From positions 1 to 50,318 of IMG/VR virus record IMGVR_UViG_3300035670_000311: a stretch of DNA of 50,318 nt. The stretch is one strand, 5' to 3'. This DNA is from a virus. The notes under the pieces were generated by a model, which saw only the letters and a program-made list of their open reading frames with translations, was not told the origin of the DNA and did no database searches. Of the stretch, positions 27,372 to 35,392 are shown one piece after another; the stretch's first letter is position 1; the number at the start of each line of letters is the position of its first letter. The position numbers and the translations under genes are program-made.

Positions 27372-28402
27372 ATTATTCTTTCTATTTGAAAACGACCGAA
27401 ACGTGCAATTTGAATTGTAAACACTGTTTCACGAACGGCATCAATGGCCCAAAAATTTATTGGGACTATAAAAAAGTCACTGATTGGATAAAAAGGTTTA
27501 CAGAAGTTAATACTGGCACATTACATTGTGAGTTTCACGGTGGAGAACCATTTCTCGCACCACTTGAACAGATGCAATATGTTTGGAATGAATGTAAAGA
27601 TTTGTGGCCAAACATTTCTTGGGGCGTAACAACAAATTTAGTTTTTAAGTTAACACCAGAACATGTTGATTTTATCAAAGGACCCCTTGGTGGTAGAATT
27701 GGCACATCTTGGGACCCAAAGATAAGATTCGATAACGAAAAACAATCTGATCTTTGGTTAAGAAATGTAAAATTTCTTTTAAGTGAAGGTGTTGTAATAA
27801 AATTATTCGTAAGTGTAACTAAAGATACAGTTAATATAGAACCTATACATTTATTATCTTGGCTGAAAGAATTGGGAGTTCAAGAAGTTTCTTTTGAACG
27901 ACTAACAGGTAACGGAAGTGCAAATAAACATCCTGAAATATTTCCAACAAATATTGAACAGGATCAATGGTTTCTAAAAATGCACAAACAATCAGAACAA
28001 TATGAAGCTAGACACTGGTTCGAAAATGAATTTTTGGAAACGGTTTATGATAAATTCGAAAAAAATTTTCTAGCCGGAGGTACTTTTTGCCGAGATTGTG
28101 AAGAAAAGTTGTTTACAATTAACGCAGACGGATCAATTTCTGGATGTCCAAATGCAGCACCAGAATTTCAATTTGGACATATTAACGACAATATAATCGA
28201 TCTTTTAAATAGTCCTAAAAGAATAGAAAATATAGTATGTGAGAGAAGTCGTGACGCAAGATGCCTTTCATGTGAAGTCTTTGAGTATTGTGGTGGTGAC
28301 TGCCATCAATTAGAATGGCAAGGAGACATTTGTGGTGCACCAAAAAGTTTAATGAAATATCTTAAAGGCGATAAAAAAGTTTGGTTTTTTAAGTCTGTTT
28401 AG
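27368..28402 (+). CDS. Radical SAM protein with SPASM-like C-terminus (rSAM 1)
   Basis: 344 residues. The [4Fe-4S] motif CNLNCKHC has C13, C17 and C20 (CxxxCxxC), and HGGEP at 57-61 is the usual SAM-contacting GGE/P motif. The C-terminal third is Cys-rich: CRDCEE, SGCPNAA, ARCLSCEVFEYCGGDCHQLE and a final DICGAPK, the pattern of a SPASM/auxiliary-cluster domain found in peptide- and protein-modifying radical SAM enzymes. It is the last gene before the candidate substrate, which starts 38 bases downstream. This is the enzyme I would first suspect of acting on the Cys-His repeats. The exact chemistry cannot be read from the sequence. Confidence 0.88.
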   Translation: MNYSFYLKTTETCNLNCKHCFTNGINGPKIYWDYKKVTDWIKRFTEVNTGTLHCEFHGGEPFLAPLEQMQYVWNECKDLWPNISWGVTTNLVFKLTPEHVDFIKGPLGGRIGTSWDPKIRFDNEKQSDLWLRNVKFLLSEGVVIKLFVSVTKDTVNIEPIHLLSWLKELGVQEVSFERLTGNGSANKHPEIFPTNIEQDQWFLKMHKQSEQYEARHWFENEFLETVYDKFEKNFLAGGTFCRDCEEKLFTINADGSISGCPNAAPEFQFGHINDNIIDLLNSPKRIENIVCERSRDARCLSCEVFEYCGGDCHQLEWQGDICGAPKSLMKYLKGDKKVWFFKSV

Positions 28403-28405
28403 TTG

Positions 28406-28413
28406 TATAAATA
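28406..28413 (+). promoter_or_regulatory. T4-type late promoter TATAAATA in front of the candidate substrate
   Basis: A perfect TATAAATA lies 28 bases before the start codon, in the only real intergenic gap of the cluster (28403-28440). An expected transcript would begin about 6-8 bases later and carry a leader with the AAAGGA ribosome site (28426-28431). It gives the candidate substrate its own late, high-level expression. Confidence 0.8.
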
Positions 28414-28440
28414 GCATATAAAACGAAAGGATATTTAAAA

Positions 28441-29028
28441 ATGGCAATCGCTTCAGGAAGTATAATTGATGACCAAGACGTATATAACAGAGTTAATTCT
28501 GTAATATCGTCTTATGCAAATTCTGGAATAGTTTATGGAACAAACAATTATCATTTTTCCGACATGCCGGCCGAATTTAAAACCGCATATGAAGGTACGA
28601 CCAGTGGTATTCCACTTTCTAATTACGGAAATTTTAGTGGACAGATCATTGAAGCTCGAGCTGGCGGAACAAATCCTATAGTAGATTATATCATGGTTGT
28701 AGGCATAGTTTATTGTAGAATCAGAAAAGTTGCAGTTAAAAGAATCGTCACAGCAAGTAATGGAAAATTACCAACAGATGAAACTAGAACCGGCGTGAGT
28801 TATATGAAAGATACTTACGCTTCTTATTATTCTAATGGATTTCCCGAACCATCATCTGGTTCAAACATATCTTCTGGAAATGTAATACGAGCAAGCGACT
28901 TAATTAATTTTATAGACGCAGTTAAAAATCAATATGCAAATCTTAGAGATGTAGTGTTTGAAGCGGAATATAGTGTTTGCCATAACTCATGTCATCAAAG
29001 CTGTCATGGATCAAGAGGAAGAAGATAA
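28441..29028 (+). CDS. Candidate modified virion protein with C-terminal Cys-His-x-Ser repeats
   Basis: 195 residues. The body (1-175) looks like a small phage structural or adhesin domain rich in Ser/Gly/Tyr/Asn (GTNNYHFSDMPAEFKTAYEG; YGNFSGQIIEARAGGTNPIV) and ends with a helix IRASDLINFIDAVKNQY of the kind seen in fibre proteins. The last 16 residues are CHNSCHQSCHGSRGRR: three exact four-residue repeats C-H-x-S (C180, C184, C188; H181, H185, H189) and a basic tail. Only one other Cys (C92) and one other His (H38) occur. It has its own late promoter and a strong ribosome site, as expected for an abundant protein. Surrounded by radical SAM and oxygenase genes, it is the best candidate substrate. 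An alternative is that the CH repeats simply bind metal. Confidence 0.8.
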   Translation: MAIASGSIIDDQDVYNRVNSVISSYANSGIVYGTNNYHFSDMPAEFKTAYEGTTSGIPLSNYGNFSGQIIEARAGGTNPIVDYIMVVGIVYCRIRKVAVKRIVTASNGKLPTDETRTGVSYMKDTYASYYSNGFPEPSSGSNISSGNVIRASDLINFIDAVKNQYANLRDVVFEAEYSVCHNSCHQSCHGSRGRR

Positions 29029-29030
29029 TT

Positions 29031-29708
29031 ATGAACATTATTGAAAGTATTGTACCTATAAGTATCGAAAATTTAAAATCTTATTTTTCTAATAAAGATC
29101 AAACGTTTCTTATAGACTACGATAAGAGTGAAATTAAAGGTGAAAAATTTTTAATATATCTATCGAATTTAGATTTGCCATGTAATGTTAAATTGGATAT
29201 TTCTAAAGAAGAACATAGAGAATTATTGAAATATTATTTCACAACAAAAAATATCGTTAATATACCTTCTTTGGAAATAACTGCACTGCACGTTTGTTTG
29301 GATTACAAATATAATTTGGAAAGTTTGAGCCGACAATTCATTTCTGAAAATGAAGATTTGGTGAAAAGTTGGTTGAGTGTTTTAGAAAGTTTAACACTAT
29401 ACAATTTTTATTGTATTAACTCGAAAAAATTTAAAGAACATGTCACTTCACATGAACATGCTGATTGCTCGAATATAGGTCTAAACTTTGTAAATTTAAT
29501 AAAGTATGATGATTTTCAATATGTAGTTACAAACATAAAAAAAGAAAATTTAAAATACTATGAAAGTTTTTTCAATGACTACATGTTCAAAGGAAATAAT
29601 TTGTATCGATATTGGGCCACAGAAGAAAATAATCTATTCTTAATTACTTGGAAAATTATTCATGATGTAGAAAATCAAAAGGAAAAAGAAAATGTTGCAT
29701 CTGTTTAA
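29031..29708 (+). CDS. Unknown protein directly behind the candidate substrate
   Basis: 225 residues from the ATG at 29031, supported by AGAGGAAGAAG upstream; a longer frame would begin inside the previous gene. I do not recognise a family. It is acidic, helical and rich in Lys/Asn/Phe/Tyr, with two features: HVCLDYKYNLESLSRQFISE near residue 85 and HVTSHEHADCSNIGLNFVNL near residue 140, a His/Asp/Cys cluster that could bind metal. The gap to the substrate gene is only 2 bases. A partner, chaperone or recognition protein for the substrate is possible but not shown. It overlaps the next gene by 17 bases. Confidence 0.7.
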   Translation: MNIIESIVPISIENLKSYFSNKDQTFLIDYDKSEIKGEKFLIYLSNLDLPCNVKLDISKEEHRELLKYYFTTKNIVNIPSLEITALHVCLDYKYNLESLSRQFISENEDLVKSWLSVLESLTLYNFYCINSKKFKEHVTSHEHADCSNIGLNFVNLIKYDDFQYVVTNIKKENLKYYESFFNDYMFKGNNLYRYWATEENNLFLITWKIIHDVENQKEKENVASV

Positions 29709-30765
29709 TAAAATTTATATCGATCAAGATAAATTTTTAAGTAATAGTGTAAAGTACATAAAAATAACGGATGCTTATTCGTTTGAGGGTGTGGAATTTC
29801 ATGAAAATAAAGTATCTTCTTATTCTAACTATTATGATTTCATAGAAGGAGAAGGAAGTTTAGGAGATTTTTTTGAAAAATTATTAGCAAAAGAAGAAAA
29901 AATTATTATTTACGCGGACAATTTTTCTTTCGCTAAAATAATTACTTTTTGGTATAAATCTATAACGAATATGGATAAAGCTTCTTTTTCATTTTTCATA
30001 GATTGTTATGAACATAAAATGGATGTTTATAGTAAGACGAATACTCAAACAATAGAACTTTCCAAAACATTTTGGGAAGAAGCTGAGACTAAAGATTTTT
30101 CTGGCTTTAGTTTTAGGCCACCATATGAATTCAATTTTCCTACTTGTCTAATAGATAGGAATTCAAAATACATAGAAATTTTCAAAAAAACATTATTGTC
30201 TTTCATTAAGAGAGATTATGAACTGTTAATTTTAGAAGCAAGAAAACATTTAGACACTTACATATTAAATTATGACATACAAAAATTATTAGGTGGCGAA
30301 AATAAAGGTATAAAAAATTATAAAGAATTACCTAGATTTTCGGTGTATTCTGAACCTTATTGGAAAGAAATCGTAAGTGTACCAACATTTGCAAGTTATC
30401 AGCCAGGTTCAGATTCTAAAATTGATTTGTCTCTAACAACAAAAGAACAAATCAAACAGCTTTGTTTATTGACTGATGAAATAAATTTGGAAATCATGAA
30501 TGAAAAAGGTTCGCCTGGTGCAACAGGAATTTCCAGTCCAAAATTAGACAATAATAATTGGAAATACATTGATGCTATTTTGAGGGGCGGTTTAACTGAC
30601 GAAGAAACGGACACCCTAATACAAGAAATCTTAGATGAAAAAATTGCTTTAATTTATACTCCATTTGACCTTAGAGAAAGTATATTGTTTGTTTTTTTAG
30701 TTTATGTGAAGTCTCTAATCAAACAAGGCAACTTAGAAGAGGCTAAAAAATTCACACTTAAATGA
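29692..30765 (+). CDS. Unknown cluster protein (357 residues)
   Basis: No family recognised. The N-terminal part (IIIYADNFSFAKIITFWYKS near residue 75) looks like an alpha/beta fold; the middle is helical; a Gly/Pro-rich segment MNEKGSPGATGISSPKLDNN near residue 270 is unusual for this cluster; the C-terminus is a helical region with RESILFVFLVYVKSL. Few cysteines and no clear catalytic motif. RBS AAAGGAAAAAGAAA precedes the start, and the 3' end overlaps the next oxygenase as ATGA. Its size and place suggest a scaffold or peptide-binding partner, which is only a guess. Confidence 0.65.
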   Translation: MLHLFNKIYIDQDKFLSNSVKYIKITDAYSFEGVEFHENKVSSYSNYYDFIEGEGSLGDFFEKLLAKEEKIIIYADNFSFAKIITFWYKSITNMDKASFSFFIDCYEHKMDVYSKTNTQTIELSKTFWEEAETKDFSGFSFRPPYEFNFPTCLIDRNSKYIEIFKKTLLSFIKRDYELLILEARKHLDTYILNYDIQKLLGGENKGIKNYKELPRFSVYSEPYWKEIVSVPTFASYQPGSDSKIDLSLTTKEQIKQLCLLTDEINLEIMNEKGSPGATGISSPKLDNNNWKYIDAILRGGLTDEETDTLIQEILDEKIALIYTPFDLRESILFVFLVYVKSLIKQGNLEEAKKFTLK

Positions 30766-31385
30766 TTTTTTGTCCTTTTTATAATAAAATATTAATCAAA
30801 GATTATTCTTTTTCTGATTCGTGGAATGAAGAATTGATAACGACTTTAAAATATTTGTCATTAGAAAAGGACAAATATTGCGGTCATACAGAAAAGTTAG
30901 AAGAAAATTATGAGTTATTAAAGTATGATGAACAAAAAAATGATAAACCTTACATTGTAACAGAAAAAAATTCTCATAGTTTTCCTATAATAAAAACTCT
31001 TAGGAATTTATTTTTAGAATGCTTCCACGAATATAATAATTCTTTTGAAGAAAAAATTGATAATATTGATAAAATATTTCTTAAAGATGAAGGTAACTTA
31101 GCAACATTAAAATATGGCCAACGAGTGGGGTTACACCAACATCCATCCTATTGTTTTGCTATATTTTATCTTACAGACGTAGACAATGAAAAAGATGGAG
31201 GTGAATTGGTTCTTTTAGATCCTTCCTTCAATACGCAAAATAATTTCTGTTCTGCAAAAGAATATAAAGTAAAAACTAAAAAAAATAGGATGGTTGTAGC
31301 ATCATCTTACATATGGCATGAAGTGACTCCTTATTATGGAAAAAAAGAAAGACTTTGTGCCGTTATAGATTTGGGTAGAAAATGA
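30762..31385 (+). CDS. 2OG-Fe(II)-oxygenase-like protein, HxH type (Oxy 1)
   Basis: 207 residues. The C-terminal half has the double-stranded beta-helix pattern: GLHQHPSYCFAIFYLTDVDN (H125-x-H127), GGELVLLDPSF, then SSYIWHEVTPYYGKKERLCA with distal H186 and R197 as possible 2OG ligand. The pattern resembles the TIGR02466/P4H-like oxygenases common in cyanophages. The first metal position reads H-x-H instead of H-x-D, so the metal triad is atypical. It is a close relative of the gene at 32065. Starts and stops overlap neighbours by ATGA. Confidence 0.72.
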   Translation: MIFCPFYNKILIKDYSFSDSWNEELITTLKYLSLEKDKYCGHTEKLEENYELLKYDEQKNDKPYIVTEKNSHSFPIIKTLRNLFLECFHEYNNSFEEKIDNIDKIFLKDEGNLATLKYGQRVGLHQHPSYCFAIFYLTDVDNEKDGGELVLLDPSFNTQNNFCSAKEYKVKTKKNRMVVASSYIWHEVTPYYGKKERLCAVIDLGRK

Positions 31386-32068
31386 AAAAGATGTTAGTTT
31401 GTGGAACTAGTTTTTCAGACAAATCAAGAAATCCAAAAATAAAAAAATGGCCAGAAATATTGTCTGAAAAAATAAATTTCGAATTGAAAAATATTTCAAG
31501 TAGTGGTATATCAAATAGAACCATATTCAATAATATTTTTGTCGAAATTGAAAAAGAAAAATATGATTTAATTGTGGTTTCTTGGTCTTATTCTTTAAAG
31601 ACAAATATTTTTAATGCATTAGAATTAAATTTTATCAATATTGATGAGAGTGGTGACAAATTCGAAAAACAAATTTCAGAAAAAATATCAAAACAAATTT
31701 TACAAAATGAGGAAAAAATACTAAAAGCTTTTGAAGATACTTTAATATCTATTTGCCTATTACAAAATTTATGTGAGAATAGAGGAATAATGCTCATTCA
31801 TTATCCACTACTAAATATATTTCACCTGAAAGAAAAGAACCCATCAATTTTAAGTAAAATAAAGGAAAATTATTTTTTCAAAAAAATTTCTAAATTTGAA
31901 AATATTTTAGGTTGGCCATGTGATGATAGTTTAAATGGGTATTCTTATAATATGAAGTATAAAGGATTGACAATATCAAAATTAGATAGACATCCTAACT
32001 CTATTGGCCAAGAATTAGTATCTCAAGAATTGTATGAATTTTATGAAAAATTAAGGAATAAAAAATGA
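31382..32068 (+). CDS. SGNH/GDSL-hydrolase-like protein
   Basis: 228 residues. Features of the SGNH fold: an N-terminal strand ending in LVCGTSFSD with candidate nucleophile S10; SSGISNRTIFNNIF (40-53) with Gly and Asn in the oxyanion positions; VVSWSY at 65-70; and a C-terminal LDRHPNSIGQELVSQELYEF with D202 and H204 in the block V position. Such proteins are esterases or acyltransferases; in phages, related proteins act on glycans or fibre decoration. Within this cluster it may add or remove an acyl group on the modified product, an inference. ATGA overlaps on both sides. Confidence 0.65.
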   Translation: MKKMLVCGTSFSDKSRNPKIKKWPEILSEKINFELKNISSSGISNRTIFNNIFVEIEKEKYDLIVVSWSYSLKTNIFNALELNFINIDESGDKFEKQISEKISKQILQNEEKILKAFEDTLISICLLQNLCENRGIMLIHYPLLNIFHLKEKNPSILSKIKENYFFKKISKFENILGWPCDDSLNGYSYNMKYKGLTISKLDRHPNSIGQELVSQELYEFYEKLRNKK

Positions 32069-32664
32069 TAAAGAACATTTTTCCAGTAAACATATACCTA
32101 AAAGATTCTGTTGTTGAAGAGACCGATCTATTGGAGTTAAATACCGCGGTCAAAACAATTTTCAACAACTATAAAACGAGGACCGGCCACAGTTATTCCG
32201 ATGTTGGTGACAATGAAATTCCTTTTTTCACGAAAGAGAACCTAGAACTTTTTCCAGTATTGAAGAATTTGCAGGAGAAGTTTATTGATGGTTTTTATGA
32301 GTTGGCCAATTCTTTTGAACAGAATACTTTAAGTAGAGAAAAAATAGAACACATGGTCAGCAAAAATAGTGGTAAATTACCTTTGATGAAAAAAGGTGAT
32401 TATAAAAAAACACATAATCATCATGGCGCTTGCGCTTTTGCCGTTTTTTACCTTAGTGATGTCGATAATGATAAACATGGAGGAAAATTAATTTTGAAAG
32501 ATCCTTCATTTCATTCAAATTTAAATTTTCATCCTGTTGAAGAGTGTGAAATAGAAACGAAAAGTAATAGATTAGTTATAGCGCCGGCGTATGTTTGGCA
32601 TGAAGTTAGCCCCTATTTTGGTGACGAAGAAAGAATTACAATAGTTATAAATTTGGATTATTAA
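32065..32664 (+). CDS. 2OG-Fe(II)-oxygenase-like protein, HxH type (Oxy 2)
   Basis: 199 residues, paralogous to Oxy 1: THNHHGACAFAVFYLSDVDN (H117, H119/H120), GGKLILKDPSF, then APAYVWHEVSPYFGDEERIT with H179 and R190. The residues between them align over the whole C-terminal half, including the Asp-Pro-Ser-Phe turn, so the pair arose by duplication. H-x-H instead of H-x-D at the first metal site is shared. Local base composition is slightly less AT-rich than in the flanking genes. It is followed directly by a radical SAM gene (TAAATG). Confidence 0.75.
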   Translation: MIKNIFPVNIYLKDSVVEETDLLELNTAVKTIFNNYKTRTGHSYSDVGDNEIPFFTKENLELFPVLKNLQEKFIDGFYELANSFEQNTLSREKIEHMVSKNSGKLPLMKKGDYKKTHNHHGACAFAVFYLSDVDNDKHGGKLILKDPSFHSNLNFHPVEECEIETKSNRLVIAPAYVWHEVSPYFGDEERITIVINLDY

Positions 32665-33708
32665 ATGATTGATGATGATTTTTTTTATGATGTAATAAAA
32701 GATAAAGTTATAGATTACGTTGAAGTAGTCGTTTTACTTTTTGAGCATTGTAATATGTCTTGCGTTTTTTGTCCTCAAGACCATAACGATTTATTGGGGG
32801 CAACAAGAGAAGAAATTCTAAGTAAATGCCCACAAATCATAAAATTCATAAATGAAAATCCTAAAAAAGATTTTCTTATGCATATTATGGGAGGTGAACT
32901 TTTTCAAGATAAATTTATAAATTCTGGTTTTATAAATTACTATCAAGAATTTATTGATACGATAAAATCAAATGTAAAAGAAGATAAGAATATTACTTTT
33001 CTTTTTGTTACAAATTTAGTTTATGATTGTATAGATGAAGTTGTAGAATTTTGTAAGAAAAATAAATTAAAAATGAATGTTTCTTATGATTTAGCTGGAA
33101 GATTTACTCAACCACAATTGGAAATCTACAAGAAAAATATTGAAAAATTTAAAGAATATGTCAATATAATAAGTTTAGTAATAACTAAACAAAACATAGA
33201 TAAGCTTTTAAAAGGTGACGAATACTTTGATTATCTATATGAAAATTTTATTTGTGATTGGGATAAATTATTACCAGGAAAAAACTTTAATGATGCTTTG
33301 ATGCCAAAACAATCTGAACTTTTTATGTTTTATAAACATCTTGTTGATAAGTATCCAAGGTGTAATAATGTAAAATATTTTACAGATAAAGAACAAAGAC
33401 ATAAAATGTCTTGCACTAGAGGCAGTAGTTACACTATTTTAAATGATAACAGTGTTCCTAAAGGATGTTCAGGTAGTGTTCTATTAAAAGATCCTAAAAC
33501 ACAAGAATTAGGCGGCACAAAAATTATTCAGTTTTTTATGAAAGAACATGATTGTTTTTCATGTGAGTTTTATAGTAGATGTGGTTTCACTTGTTTTATA
33601 AGAAATGATTATAAAAATTTAATAAAAGATATGGATGAGTGCGTGTTCAAAGAAGTTTTTAAGTATGTTGAATCAAAAAATAATATTTCAAAAGAAAATT
33701 CAAACTGA
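32665..33708 (+). CDS. Radical SAM protein with Cys-rich C-terminus (rSAM 2)
   Basis: 347 residues. CNMSCVFC at 29-36 is the CxxxCxxC cluster motif, and MGGEL the GGE motif. The C-terminal region has SCTRGSSYTILNDNSVPKGC, then CFSCEFYSRCGFTCF and DECVF, a SPASM/twitch-like auxiliary cluster set. This kind of enzyme modifies peptides or proteins, for example by forming thioether or C-C crosslinks or epimerising residues. It overlaps the next gene by 44 bases. Substrate unknown; the Cys-His protein is the obvious candidate in the cluster. Confidence 0.85.
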   Translation: MIDDDFFYDVIKDKVIDYVEVVVLLFEHCNMSCVFCPQDHNDLLGATREEILSKCPQIIKFINENPKKDFLMHIMGGELFQDKFINSGFINYYQEFIDTIKSNVKEDKNITFLFVTNLVYDCIDEVVEFCKKNKLKMNVSYDLAGRFTQPQLEIYKKNIEKFKEYVNIISLVITKQNIDKLLKGDEYFDYLYENFICDWDKLLPGKNFNDALMPKQSELFMFYKHLVDKYPRCNNVKYFTDKEQRHKMSCTRGSSYTILNDNSVPKGCSGSVLLKDPKTQELGGTKIIQFFMKEHDCFSCEFYSRCGFTCFIRNDYKNLIKDMDECVFKEVFKYVESKNNISKENSN

Positions 33709-35392
33709 CAAAAGATTAAAAATATCTTTTGTTAATCCTCCTCACGCTGATTGGTCACTATGTAACAATATGACCTTTTTGATGTGTCAAACTCACTATA
33801 ATATTTTTGGTAAATATAAAGAAAATGTTGACTGGATAAAAGCGCCATACAAATGGAATACGTACAAAAGTGTAATGGAAGTATTCCAAGAGCTATCTGA
33901 ATGTGATATTATTATGTTTAGTTCTTATGCTTGGAATTATGGTATAAATGATGATTTAGCCAAGTATATAAAACAAAATTTTCCTCAAAAAATTTGTGTT
34001 TTAGGTGGCCCACATATTGGAACAAATGAACCTAAATTTTTGCAGTCTAGAAAATTTTACGATTTTATTTGTCAACCAACTAAACCTGGTGAACCTTTTA
34101 TCGAAGATTTAATTGATAGTTGGTTTGAAAATAACGGAAAACCTAAAGTTGAAGATATATGTTGGGAATTAAAAAGTTGTAAACAAAAAAAACATGATAT
34201 CGATTCAGAAATTTCTGTTTATGAAGAACACTTGGATTACTTAAAAGAGATGTTACAATATGCAAAAAGTAATAAAATGGAACCTTTCATTGTCTTAGAG
34301 ACAACAAGAGGTTGTCCTTATGGTTGCGTGTTCTGTGAATGGGGTGGTGGAATAGGAACAAAAATTATTAAAAAAAGTGTTGACTTGGTAAAAAGAGACA
34401 TTATGGCTTTAAAGAAGGCCGGTTTCAGAGATGCCTATTTGACTGATGCCAATTTTGGTGCATTTAAAGATAGAGATATAGAAATATTCAAATTTGCTTG
34501 GGAAAATAATTTTAACTTAACTGATATATCTACCGTAAAAATTAAAAATTTGGAAAGAAGAAAACAGTTAATAGACGCTTGGTTTGATGTGGTTGGTAAA
34601 GGACCAGAAAAACATAGCAAAAGTGAAGGTGGAACTGATATGTGGGGAGAAACAGAATATATTTCAGTTGTACCAACTGTTAGTATACAGAGTATCAGTG
34701 AAGAAGCTATGAAAGTTGCCGATAGGACAGATTTATGCACTAAAGATAAAATAGAGTTGAGTAGATACATAAAAGAAAGATGTGAAAACGAAGGGTATCC
34801 TGTTCCAGCTATAGAGTTAATATTAGGAATGCCAGGATCTACAATAGAAGATTTCTATTCTGAGATGGAAATAATATGGAATTTTCAAGCTTGGTCGAGC
34901 TTTAGGCATGATTATATGTTTTTACCAGACAGTAAATTAAACTCTAAAGAATATCGAGAAAAATATAAAATTAAAACCGTTGAAGTTTTTTCAGATATTG
35001 TGGATGAAGACGGTATAGATAATTGGAATAGTCTGTATAAGAATAAAAAAACATATTTTAAAACAATGCAGTCTTGTTATTCCTATACAAAAGAAGAGAT
35101 GCATGAGATGTGGTTTATGAATAACGCAGGTAATTTTTTACTTAAAAATATTTACCCATCTTTGCAATCTTATATTGATCCTAAAAATTTTGGTAAAAAG
35201 TGTTTTAAAATAATTTCTAAATTGGATGATTTTGAAAACATACACAAAGAGATTATAGATATATTTGATGAAAATACTGAACCAAAATCGATTAGAAAAT
35301 TACAAGGAAAATTTAGAACCGAGGTTATAGAAGATATGTTAAAGAAAAATGAAATTATCATAAAAAATGAAATAATGAAAAAAGTATTATGA
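33665..35392 (+). CDS. B12-binding-domain radical SAM protein (rSAM 3)
   Basis: 575 residues from the ATG at 33665; a longer frame reaches 33635 but both starts lie inside the previous gene. Residues 18-150 resemble a cobalamin-binding Rossmann domain (KISFVNPPHADW; ECDIIMFSSYAWNYG; ICVLGGPHIGTNEP). The radical SAM domain follows with ETTRGCPYGCVFCEWGGGIG (C217, C221, C224), and a GMPGSTIEDF motif typical of this class near residue 390. B12-dependent radical SAM enzymes often methylate unactivated carbons, and several act on peptides. Helical C-terminal domain of about 120 residues. It overlaps the next gene by ATGA. Confidence 0.88.
   Translation: MLNQKIIFQKKIQTDKRLKISFVNPPHADWSLCNNMTFLMCQTHYNIFGKYKENVDWIKAPYKWNTYKSVMEVFQELSECDIIMFSSYAWNYGINDDLAKYIKQNFPQKICVLGGPHIGTNEPKFLQSRKFYDFICQPTKPGEPFIEDLIDSWFENNGKPKVEDICWELKSCKQKKHDIDSEISVYEEHLDYLKEMLQYAKSNKMEPFIVLETTRGCPYGCVFCEWGGGIGTKIIKKSVDLVKRDIMALKKAGFRDAYLTDANFGAFKDRDIEIFKFAWENNFNLTDISTVKIKNLERRKQLIDAWFDVVGKGPEKHSKSEGGTDMWGETEYISVVPTVSIQSISEEAMKVADRTDLCTKDKIELSRYIKERCENEGYPVPAIELILGMPGSTIEDFYSEMEIIWNFQAWSSFRHDYMFLPDSKLNSKEYREKYKIKTVEVFSDIVDEDGIDNWNSLYKNKKTYFKTMQSCYSYTKEEMHEMWFMNNAGNFLLKNIYPSLQSYIDPKNFGKKCFKIISKLDDFENIHKEIIDIFDENTEPKSIRKLQGKFRTEVIEDMLKKNEIIIKNEIMKKVL

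Noticed and set aside
33635-33708. Possible frameshift between rSAM 2 and rSAM 3
   Set aside because: Both proteins have complete domains; the 44-base overlap fits the coupled style of the operon, and no slippery site is obvious.
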